A stretch of 7,473 nt of DNA, from assembly GCA_013214365.1 (NCBI GenBank), contig JABSPI010000053.1:2167-9639 (forward strand), given 5' to 3'. How positions within the stretch are numbered: the first letter of the stretch is position 1; each line of letters opens with the position of its first letter. The position numbers and the translations under genes are program-made. A model generated the notes under the pieces. It was not told where the DNA came from. It made no database searches and worked only from the letters and a program-made list of their open reading frames with translations. Of this stretch, positions 1 to 5,647 are shown piece after piece. This DNA comes from Erythrobacter sp. GTDB taxonomy: Bacteria > Pseudomonadota > Alphaproteobacteria > Sphingomonadales > Sphingomonadaceae.

Positions 1-1112
1 AGGAAAAGCGCATAATTGCCCATCACGATGTAAAACACCCACGCGCCCAGCGACCCAAAAGCTGCCATGTACAAAATCAGCTCGCGCAAGGTGCGCCCGC
101 GCGAGATGCGCGCGACAAAAATGCCGACAAACGGGCCAAAGGCGATCCACCACGCCCAATAGAAAATGGTCCAATCCTCAACAAAGCCCGATTGTGTGAT
201 CGGGTCGGTATAGGTCAGCATGACCAGCGTGTTTTGCAGCATGAAGCCAATGCTTTCAGTGCCCATCTGCAAAATGAACAGGGTCGGACCCGCGATCAGC
301 ACGAAGACAAGGAAAAGCAAAGCGGCAAGGACGTTGAGGTCGGCGAGGCGCTGTATTCCCTTCTCGATGCCGACAAAAACGGTGAAGGCAAACAGCGCAA
401 CACTGGCGATCACGACCGAGGCATCGAGCCCGAACGAGCGTTCCAACCCGATTGCATCAGCCAGGTTCGCCGAGATCATCGGCACGGCCAGCCCCATCGA
501 CGTGCCAGCCCCCGCAATCAGCGCCAGCATGAAGAAGCTGTCAATCACCCGCGCCAGCAGGCTGTTCGCGCCCTTGGGGCCTAAAAATGTGTGGCAGGCG
601 GTCGAAAGCCTGAGGAAATCAACCTTCTCGATGTAAAAGGCATAGGCAATCGCAACCGTGGGAAGGGCATATATGCCCCACGCGATGATGCCCCAATGGA
701 ACAGGCCATAAGCGGTCGCCCAGCGCAGCGCTTCATTGCTATTGGGCTCCACCCCGAAAGGCGGGCTGTTGGCATAGGGCACCCATTCAATCGTCGCCCA
801 ATAGACAAGGCCAGCGCCAACCCCGGCGCAAAACAGCATGGAGACCCAGCTGAAGGTGGAAAATTGCGGGCTTTCATCGGCATCGCCCAATTTGATATCG
901 CCATGCCGGCCAAAGGCGATCCAGCCCAGCAATGCGACAATCCCGATCACCGTCCATTGGTAAAACAGGCCGAACCGGCCCGAAATCTCTCCATAAAGCG
1001 CGGTGATCGCATCGCCCGATGCATCAGGCCAGATCATGATGGGCACGCACACCAGCACCACGATCAGCAAGGCGGAAAAGAAGATAAGCGGGTCTATGCC
1101 ATGCTGTTTCAC
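1..1112 (-). CDS. BCCT-family (betaine/carnitine/choline) transporter, 3' end outside window
   Basis: Inner-membrane secondary transporter for a trimethylammonium or related zwitterionic solute. The first 370 codons are present; the family usually has 500 or more residues, so the C-terminal part is missing off the left edge. Hydrophobic helices are visible at about 8-28, 50-68, 88-106, 130-160, 188-212, 230-248, 258-282, 314-334 and 345-365. Family motifs: the glycine-rich stretch CAGVGAGLVYW (95-105), then the aromatic-box pattern W105-x4-W110-x2-Y113 as I recall it for CaiT, and the signature DWTIFYWAWWIAFGPFVG (313-330) followed by ARISRGR (334-340). The GTG start gives the typical N-terminus GIDPLIFF. 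An AGGA lies 11 bases upstream and overlaps the esterase stop codon. It is 13 bp downstream of the esterase, so co-transcription is likely. The Na+-site residues in later helices are outside the window, so ion coupling and exact substrate (betaine, choline, carnitine, DMSP) cannot be decided. Family assignment is firm. Confidence 0.95.
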   Translation of the reverse strand, partial: MKQHGIDPLIFFSALLIVVLVCVPIMIWPDASGDAITALYGEISGRFGLFYQWTVIGIVALLGWIAFGRHGDIKLGDADESPQFSTFSWVSMLFCAGVGAGLVYWATIEWVPYANSPPFGVEPNSNEALRWATAYGLFHWGIIAWGIYALPTVAIAYAFYIEKVDFLRLSTACHTFLGPKGANSLLARVIDSFFMLALIAGAGTSMGLAVPMISANLADAIGLERSFGLDASVVIASVALFAFTVFVGIEKGIQRLADLNVLAALLFLVFVLIAGPTLFILQMGTESIGFMLQNTLVMLTYTDPITQSGFVEDWTIFYWAWWIAFGPFVGIFVARISRGRTLRELILYMAAFGSLGAWVFYIVMGNYALF

Positions 1113-1123
1113 GGTGGATGCGG

Positions 1124-1128
1124 TCCTA
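1124..1128 (-). promoter_or_regulatory. Ribosome binding site of the BCCT gene overlapping the esterase stop codon
   Basis: On the minus strand the bases read TAGGA: the TAG is the esterase stop and AGGA is a weak Shine-Dalgarno, 11 bases before the GTG start at 1112-1110. No ATG lies in frame near the expected N-terminus (the next is codon 26, inside the first helix), so this site helps choose the GTG. The overlap suggests translational coupling. Confidence 0.5.
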
Positions 1129-2721
1129 ATTGGAAGAGTTGAAGAGCGAGCATGCACCCGCCGGATGGTCGAGGGTGGGGCCAATTGCCGCACCCAATTC
1201 TTGCACGTTGATTTCGGCCCCGTTCAAGGCCAGCCATGCGGGAGCCTCCGCCTCATCGGGACCGTTGGGGGTGCCGGTGCGGGCGAAATTGATCCAGTAA
1301 TCCTGCATGATTTTGGTCAATTGGGTGTCGGTTTCATCGTGCGGCAGCCAATCATCGGCCGTGTCAAAGACATAAGGGATTTCAGCGCCATGATAGGCGC
1401 CCAGCATATTCCCATCGGGGCGGGTGCGGGTGAAATAATAAAAGAACACCGGAGCCCCGGCCTCATCCGCGCGCATAGCGAGCGAGAGCGCCGGGCAGAA
1501 GAATTCCGCCGCGCTCGACATTTTATTGGCCCGCATCAAAGCATCGCCGTTATTTTCTCCTGCATCCGCAGTGCCTGCATCCGCGGTGCCTGCAAAAAAT
1601 GCCTCCAGCGCGGCGCGTTTCGCCCCATCGCCTTGCGCGTAAGAAGTGGCGGCGGTTTCAAACGGGGTCGGATCATCCGCATCGAGATACATCAGCATCT
1701 CATCGGCATTCGCGCCGATCAACAAGGGCACCGGATTGACGATCTGTGCGCCTGGCAATGTCGCTCCATCTGCGACCGGCCCGAAATAATAATCGGGCAG
1801 GGCATCGGGCGTGCGTTCAACAATCGTGGCCCAATCAAGCGCGCGCATCTCATCCAGAGTTGAAGCCCCCAAATCGGTGAACAGCTTCTCGCCTGCGGCC
1901 TGCGCGGTGTCATAGGCAATCGCGTCATAGGGGGCCAAAGCCCCGCTCTGGATCGCGGCGCGGTGGAACAGACCCGTGGCCGAAGGCATGCGCAGCAGGG
2001 CCGAAATATTGCCGCCCCCTGCGGATTCGCCAAACACGGTCACATTGTCCGGGTCGCCGCCAAATGCAGCGATATTGTCCTGCACCCAGGTGAGTGCTGC
2101 GACCTGATCGGCAAGGCCATAATAGCCCGACACGCCGCTTGTATCTTGTTGGTCAAGCAATGGATGCGGCAAAAACCCCAGCGCGCCCATGCGATAATTC
2201 AAGCTGACCACAACCACGCCCTTGGCGGCCAGTTTGTCGCCGAGATAATTGGGCTCGTGCGAAAATCCGTTCACATTGGACCCGCCATGGATCCAGACCA
2301 TGACCGGTTTTTGTGTCTCGACATCTTGGTCCGCCCAAATGTTGAGCGTGAGGCAATCTTCCGAAATATTCTCAAGATCGGGGATATCGGCTGTCTGCGC
2401 GCCAAACCCTTGGGCAACGCTGCGATACCAATTCGGGTTTCCCTGCCCTTGCGGACAGGCCGCGCCAAACCGCGTGGCGTCGATTTCGCCGTTCGGGCGA
2501 TCAAGTGCAACGGGCGCCTTCCAGCGCAAATCGCCGACCGGAGCTTTGGCATAGGCGATGCCGCGAAATTGCGCGATGCCGTCCCCATTGATCAGACCGG
2601 TGACATTGGCATCGCCCATGGGCCAGATGATGCTGTCCAATTGCGAATTTTCAGGCGCCTTGGCCGAACACCCGCCCAGCGCAGCACCCGCCAATGTCAA
2701 TGCGATCGCCAAATGGCGCAT
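1126..2721 (-). CDS. Type-B carboxylesterase (COesterase/cholinesterase-like family), predicted lipoprotein
   Basis: Serine hydrolase of carboxylic esters, 531 residues, the normal length for the family. The N-terminus is a lipoprotein signal: hydrophobic run then lipobox ALGGC, with acylated Cys18. Ser at +2 and no Asp suggests sorting to the outer membrane, periplasmic face or surface. The alpha/beta-hydrolase core shows EDCLTLNIW (121-129), the oxyanion HGG (145-147), the nucleophile elbow GESAG with Ser233, the likely acid Glu341 in GANADE, and His444 in GAYHGAEIPYVF. Cys89 and Cys123 probably form the conserved disulfide. YWINFARTGTPN (475-486) is the usual C-terminal motif. The ATG start has CAGGG five bases upstream. 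The gene follows lysR after 96 bp and precedes the BCCT transporter by 13 bp. At the place I align with the choline-binding Trp84 of acetylcholinesterase there is Ile113, so choline-ester specificity is not supported by that residue. A 15-bp tandem duplication sits in a variable loop (residues 378-387). Substrate unknown; family call very sure. Confidence 0.95.
   Translation of the reverse strand: MRHLAIALTLAGAALGGCSAKAPENSQLDSIIWPMGDANVTGLINGDGIAQFRGIAYAKAPVGDLRWKAPVALDRPNGEIDATRFGAACPQGQGNPNWYRSVAQGFGAQTADIPDLENISEDCLTLNIWADQDVETQKPVMVWIHGGSNVNGFSHEPNYLGDKLAAKGVVVVSLNYRMGALGFLPHPLLDQQDTSGVSGYYGLADQVAALTWVQDNIAAFGGDPDNVTVFGESAGGGNISALLRMPSATGLFHRAAIQSGALAPYDAIAYDTAQAAGEKLFTDLGASTLDEMRALDWATIVERTPDALPDYYFGPVADGATLPGAQIVNPVPLLIGANADEMLMYLDADDPTPFETAATSYAQGDGAKRAALEAFFAGTADAGTADAGENNGDALMRANKMSSAAEFFCPALSLAMRADEAGAPVFFYYFTRTRPDGNMLGAYHGAEIPYVFDTADDWLPHDETDTQLTKIMQDYWINFARTGTPNGPDEAEAPAWLALNGAEINVQELGAAIGPTLDHPAGACSLFNSSN
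1561..1590. repeat. 15-bp tandem duplication inside the esterase gene
   Basis: Two adjacent copies, 1561-1575 (tgcatccgcagtgcc) and 1576-1590 (tgcatccgcggtgcc), differ at one base. Each encodes Gly-Thr-Ala-Asp-Ala, so residues 378-387 are a doubled pentapeptide. It keeps the frame and sits in a low-complexity Ala/Asp/Gly loop between helices, away from the catalytic residues. It looks like a recent slippage event and should be length-variable between strains. Confidence 0.9.
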
Positions 2722-2760
2722 AGTAACCCTGCCTCTGCCCGTCTGTCTCCGCCATCATCG

Positions 2761-2780
2761 CACACGAATTTTATTCAACC
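2761..2780 (-). promoter_or_regulatory. Candidate regulator site upstream of the esterase (copy 2 of a 20-base element)
   Basis: On the minus strand this reads GGTTGAATAAAATTCGTGTG. It matches the element at 3804-3823 at 16 of 20 positions and has the same orientation relative to the downstream minus-strand start. It ends 39 bases before the esterase ATG, against 47 bases before the lysR TTG for the other copy. The core GAAT-TTT-ATTC is a palindrome with a 3-base centre. A LysR operator is the favoured reading; a shared core promoter element is the alternative. Confidence 0.5.
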
Positions 2781-2811
2781 GGCAAGCGAGGAATCGACAT
2801 CTCTGGTTGAA
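2774..2811. repeat. Inverted repeat TTCAACC / GGTTGAA in the lysR-esterase gap
   Basis: Perfect 7-base arms at 2774-2780 and 2805-2811 are separated by 24 bases. The left arm is part of the 20-base element at 2761-2780. The right arm begins a weaker, oppositely oriented partial match that runs into the lysR stop codon (2818-2820). There is no T-run after either arm, so it is not a terminator; a pair of facing protein half-sites is possible. Confidence 0.35.
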
Positions 2812-2817
2812 AATTTC

Positions 2818-3756
2818 TCACGCAGGAATGCTTGCGGCCCGCTTTCGGTAGCGACTCAATTCGCTGTCATTTTCAATTTCTTCGCGCACCCAAGTGGTAA
2901 AATGCGCGATCTTGCTCACCTCGCTGCGCGATGCGGGATAGACCAAATTCCAATTCCCCGGCGCCTCAATAACCTGATCAGGGAACAGGTGGATCAGCGA
3001 CCCGCTCGACAAATCTTCGCTGACATAAGGGTGCATGGCCAGCGCCACGCCCAGCCCGCGCACCGCGGTTTTGAGCGCATGGTCATAACTGTCAAAGCTG
3101 AGGCCGGAATTGGGATCGACCCCTTCGACCCCGGTTTTTTTGAGCCACAGCGCCCAATCCTCTTCGGATGGATAGACCTGCAAGATGGTGTGTTCGGCCA
3201 GATCCTGCGGCTGTTTCAGCTGCACATCTTTGGACAAAAGCGACGGGCTGCATACGGGGAAGAGCAGGGGGCTAAAGAGATATTCGTAATGCAGGTTCTT
3301 GTTGTCGGATTCGCCGATCACAATCGCTAAGTCTATGTCTCCCCTAACAAAATCGACGTCCCACTGCGATGTGATCAAGCGCACTTCAATGTCGGGATGT
3401 TTGCGATAAAAGCTGTCGAGCTTGGGAACCAGCCAGCGAATTGCGAAGGTGGAATAGGTTTGGATGGTGAGCACATCATCCCCTTCCGAGCGCAGCAATA
3501 GACGCGTGCCTTCGATCAGTTTTTCAAACGCTTCGCTCACCGCCTCGCGGTAAGTTTGGCCCGCCTCGGTCAGCTCAACCCGGCGCGGGCGCCGCACAAA
3601 TAGAGCAAGGCCCAGCACATCTTCGAGCAGTTTGATCTGGTGCGAAATGGCCGATTGCGAGACGTTGAGTTCTTCGGCCGCCTTTTTGAAAGATCCCAGC
3701 CGCGCCGCCGCCTCGAATGAGCGCAGAGCATTTAACGGGGGAAGTTTCTGAACCAA
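2818..3756 (-). CDS. LysR-family transcriptional regulator, GcvA-like subgroup
   Basis: DNA-binding regulator, 312 residues, normal LysR length. The N-terminal winged helix-turn-helix covers about residues 7-65: LPPLNALRSFEAAARLGSF, then KKAAEELNVSQSAISHQIKLLE and LGLALFVRRPRRVELTEAG. The LPPLNALRSFEAA opening is typical of the GcvA/AmpR-like subgroup. The rest (about 92-300) is the periplasmic-binding-protein-like effector domain, with IRWLVPKLDSFYRKHPDIEVRL early in it. The start is TTG: it gives the expected N-terminus, no ATG or GTG is in frame between it and the stop at 3823-3825, and AAGG lies seven bases upstream. It is divergent from the sulfotransferase (116-bp gap) and upstream of the esterase on the same strand (96-bp gap). 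The usual LysR logic, autoregulation and control of a divergent gene, fits the palindrome in the shared gap. The effector cannot be read from sequence. Confidence 0.95.
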   Translation of the reverse strand: MVQKLPPLNALRSFEAAARLGSFKKAAEELNVSQSAISHQIKLLEDVLGLALFVRRPRRVELTEAGQTYREAVSEAFEKLIEGTRLLLRSEGDDVLTIQTYSTFAIRWLVPKLDSFYRKHPDIEVRLITSQWDVDFVRGDIDLAIVIGESDNKNLHYEYLFSPLLFPVCSPSLLSKDVQLKQPQDLAEHTILQVYPSEEDWALWLKKTGVEGVDPNSGLSFDSYDHALKTAVRGLGVALAMHPYVSEDLSSGSLIHLFPDQVIEAPGNWNLVYPASRSEVSKIAHFTTWVREEIENDSELSRYRKRAASIPA

Positions 3757-3763
3757 AGGGGCG

Positions 3764-3767
3764 CCTT
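3764..3767 (-). promoter_or_regulatory. Ribosome binding site supporting the TTG start of lysR
   Basis: Minus-strand AAGG seven bases before the TTG at 3756-3754. It is a short but well-spaced match and, with the absence of an alternative in-frame ATG or GTG upstream, decides the start. Confidence 0.45.
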
Positions 3768-3803
3768 GTCTGTCACCTGAAATCTTGGACGTGACGGTAT
3801 AGA

Positions 3804-3823
3804 CATATGAATCATATTCAACC
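3804..3823 (-). promoter_or_regulatory. Candidate LysR operator in the lysR-sulfotransferase divergent gap (copy 1)
   Basis: On the plus strand 3808-3820 reads TGAATCATATTCA, 5-base inverted arms around CAT that fit the LysR T-N11-A consensus. An overlapping perfect palindrome, ATATGA-A-TCATAT, is at 3805-3817. The T-N11-A core is almost centred between the two starts: 51 bases to lysR and 52 to the sulfotransferase. On the minus strand the 20 bases read GGTTGAATATGATTCATATG, matching the element before the esterase at 16 positions. The arrangement suits a regulator that controls itself and its divergent neighbour. Confidence 0.55.
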
Positions 3824-3857
3824 TACATTGGCGCGATCTGGTGTCGCACCGCATTAT

Positions 3858-3863
3858 GGAAGG
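3858..3863 (+). promoter_or_regulatory. Ribosome binding site of the sulfotransferase gene
   Basis: GGAAGG lies nine bases before the GTG at 3873. The codon immediately before that GTG is an in-frame TGA (3870-3872), so no longer version is possible. The first in-frame ATG (3906) lacks a comparable site. Confidence 0.65.
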
Positions 3864-3872
3864 GTTGGGTGA

Positions 3873-5471
3873 GTGGTTGTTTCGGTAGGGCCTGATCACG
3901 CACAAATGCTGAGTAAAGCGGCCCGCTTTGTGGAAAGCGGCGCTTTGGGCAAAGCCGAACCGATTTGCCGCGAAGTGCTCCAGCAAGATCCGCTCAACGT
4001 GAATGCGATGTGCCTCTTGGGCGATATCGGTGTGCGGCTGGGCGCGTTTGGTGATGCGGAAAAATTACTGCGGCGGTGCCTCGAACTGGCCCCTGATTTT
4101 CGCCAGGCACGCGGCCATCTCGCCAATGCATTGTTCAAGAAACAGAAATATGAAGCCGCGCTCGAACAGCTCGATTTGCTCGAGGCGGATGATGCGAACA
4201 ATCCGGGCACGCTGCTGCTGCGCGCCAATATTTATTCGCAAACGGGGCGCTATGAAGAGGGGCTGACATATTTTCGCCGGCTGGCGCAAATGCGGCCCGA
4301 CAGCGCGCGTATCCATATGAGCCTTGGCCACACGCTCAAAACCGTTGGCGCGCAGGAAGAGGCGATTGCGGCCTATATCAAAGCGGCCGAGTGCGAGCCG
4401 ACTTTGGGCGATGCCTATTGGAGCCTTGCCAATCTCAAAACCTACCGCTTCAGCGAGGACATGATCGACCAGATGCTGCAGGCGGCGCGCTCGCCCAGCA
4501 TCGGGCGCGAGGATTTTTTCCATCTCAGCTTTGCTTTGGGCAAAGCCTATGAGGATCGCGGCGAGCACGAAGACGCCTTCACCCATTACCGCCGTGGCAA
4601 CACCGTCCGGCGGCGGCTGATATCCTATGATGCGGATGCCAAGCACGAAGAGACACAGCGCCACAAAGCCTTCTTCACACGAGAATATTTCGCAGCGCAT
4701 CAAGAGGGCGGCAGCCAGAGCGACGAGCCGATCTTTATCGTCGGCCTGCCGCGCGCAGGCTCGACCCTGATCGAGCAGATCCTCGCCAGCCATTCGCAAG
4801 TCGACGGGACGCAGGAATTGCCCGATATTATTGCAATTGCGCGGCGTTTATCGGGCAAAAAGAAAGACACCGATCCGACCAATTACCCCGCCATCCTGGC
4901 TGATTTGTCGCCTTCCGACCTGACCGAATTGGGCGAGGAATACCTTGATCGCACCCGCATTCATCGCGGCTCAGCGGCGCGCTTTATCGATAAAATGCCA
5001 AACAATTTCGGCCATATTGGCCTGATCCATCAAATCTTGCCTAAGGCCAAGATTATCGATGCCCGGCGCAACCCGATGGATTGCTGTGTGTCGGGCTACA
5101 AACAGCTTTTCGCTCGCGGCCAGAATTTCACCTATTCGCTCAGCGAAGTGGGGCGTTATTATGCCGATTATGTCGATCTGATGCGGCATTGGGACGCGGT
5201 TTTGCCGGGCAAGGTGCTGCGGGTGATCAACGAGGATCTGATTGCCGAGCCCGAGGCCAATATCCGCCGTATTCTCGATTTTTGCGACCTGCCATTCGAG
5301 GCGCAATGCCTGCAATTTCACAAAACCGAGCGCGCCGTCAAAACCGCCAGTTCGGAGCAGGTTCGCCAGCCCATCAACAGCAAGGGCGTTGGCCGCTGGC
5401 GCAATTTCGAGAGCCATCTGGACCCGCTTAAAGCGGTTTTGGGTGACCTTGTGGACACATATCGAGCGTAA
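3873..5471 (+). CDS. TPR-repeat sulfotransferase, tyrosylprotein-sulfotransferase-like catalytic domain
   Basis: Predicted cytoplasmic enzyme that moves a sulfuryl group from PAPS to an unknown acceptor; 532 residues, GTG start, no signal peptide. Residues 10-245 are TPR helices: repeats are recognisable near 10-40, 44-74, 78-104, 112-142, 146-176 and 216-242, a likely platform for a peptide or protein partner. The sulfotransferase domain (about 285-530) has the 5'-phosphosulfate loop GLPRAGSTL (291-299), Glu315 where tyrosylprotein sulfotransferases keep their catalytic base, the 3'-phosphate motif RRNPMDCCVSGY (398-409), and SSEQVRQPIN (493-502), which resembles SSDQVxxPVN of human TPSTs as I remember it. 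These alignments were done by eye. It is divergent from lysR, and the TonB-dependent receptor follows 176 bp downstream on the same strand. Small-molecule, glycan or protein sulfation cannot be told apart from sequence alone; family assignment is firm. Confidence 0.93.
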   Translation: MVVSVGPDHAQMLSKAARFVESGALGKAEPICREVLQQDPLNVNAMCLLGDIGVRLGAFGDAEKLLRRCLELAPDFRQARGHLANALFKKQKYEAALEQLDLLEADDANNPGTLLLRANIYSQTGRYEEGLTYFRRLAQMRPDSARIHMSLGHTLKTVGAQEEAIAAYIKAAECEPTLGDAYWSLANLKTYRFSEDMIDQMLQAARSPSIGREDFFHLSFALGKAYEDRGEHEDAFTHYRRGNTVRRRLISYDADAKHEETQRHKAFFTREYFAAHQEGGSQSDEPIFIVGLPRAGSTLIEQILASHSQVDGTQELPDIIAIARRLSGKKKDTDPTNYPAILADLSPSDLTELGEEYLDRTRIHRGSAARFIDKMPNNFGHIGLIHQILPKAKIIDARRNPMDCCVSGYKQLFARGQNFTYSLSEVGRYYADYVDLMRHWDAVLPGKVLRVINEDLIAEPEANIRRILDFCDLPFEAQCLQFHKTERAVKTASSEQVRQPINSKGVGRWRNFESHLDPLKAVLGDLVDTYRA

Positions 5472-5538
5472 ACAAAACTCACCTAAAACCGGGTTTTTAC
5501 CCCGTGATAGCGCGATATTTTGGGTGTTTTGGATCTCC

Positions 5539-5576
5539 TGCATGAATTTTTCTCATGCATAGATGATCAATCATCT
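5539..5576. repeat. Two adjacent inverted repeats upstream of the receptor gene
   Basis: First: TGCATGA (5539-5545), 7-base spacer, TCATGCA (5553-5559). Second, one base later: AGATGAT (5561-5567), CA, ATCATCT (5570-5576). Both are perfect. They lie about 70-110 bases before the receptor ATG. The stems are AT-rich and only the second is followed by a short T4, so regulator binding or mRNA structure is more likely than efficient termination. Their sequence differs from the element flanking lysR. Confidence 0.5.
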
Positions 5577-5634
5577 TTTGCCCCTCGCGCAGCGGGCCTC
5601 CATCATGCAACCACTATAAAACGATCATTCTCGG

Positions 5635-5639
5635 GGGAG
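5635..5639 (+). promoter_or_regulatory. Ribosome binding site of the TonB-dependent receptor gene
   Basis: GGGAG, inside the purine run GGGGGAGAGAAG, is eight bases before the ATG at 5648. It fixes the start, which yields a complete signal peptide. Confidence 0.65.
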
Positions 5640-5647
5640 AGAAGATA

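Larger units (their letters stand above)
5472..5647. other. 176-bp intergenic region between sulfotransferase and receptor
   Basis: It holds an AT-rich palindromic patch soon after the sulfotransferase stop (AAAACC-G-GGTTTT, 5485-5497, followed by one more T), which could be a weak terminator but has a stem of only five usable pairs. Two adjacent inverted repeats follow (5539-5576, listed separately). TATAAA at 5615-5620 could be a -10 element, but no good -35 is seen 16-18 bases upstream. A strong Shine-Dalgarno precedes the receptor. The receptor therefore probably has its own promoter. I saw no Fur-box-like sequence. Confidence 0.5.

Noticed and set aside
192..1863. Several plus-strand open frames over the left part
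   Set aside because: The minus strand here encodes a clear BCCT transporter and esterase; the plus frames are low-complexity shadows.
1963..3330. 455-codon plus-strand open frame
   Set aside because: It lies antisense to the esterase and lysR, crosses their intergenic gap, has His/Arg-rich composition typical of reverse-strand shadow frames in G+C-rich DNA, and shows no domain.
3785..3811. TTGGAC ... TATGAA as a sigma-70 promoter for the sulfotransferase
   Set aside because: The spacing is 15 bases and the -10 match is modest; not distinct enough from background to annotate.
3732..3986. 84-codon minus-strand frame spanning the divergent gap
   Set aside because: It overlaps the starts of both lysR and the sulfotransferase in other frames and has no recognisable feature; the gap is better explained as a regulatory region.
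5485..5510. Rho-independent terminator after the sulfotransferase
   Set aside because: The palindrome AAAACCGGGTTTT allows only about five A/T-rich pairs, and its T-run is mostly part of the stem; a competing GGGT-TTTT-ACCC hairpin has no T-tract. Too weak to call.
4065..5543. Two minus-strand open frames (4065-4799 and 4971-5543)
   Set aside because: Both are shadows of the sulfotransferase codons, with no motif or credible ribosome site.
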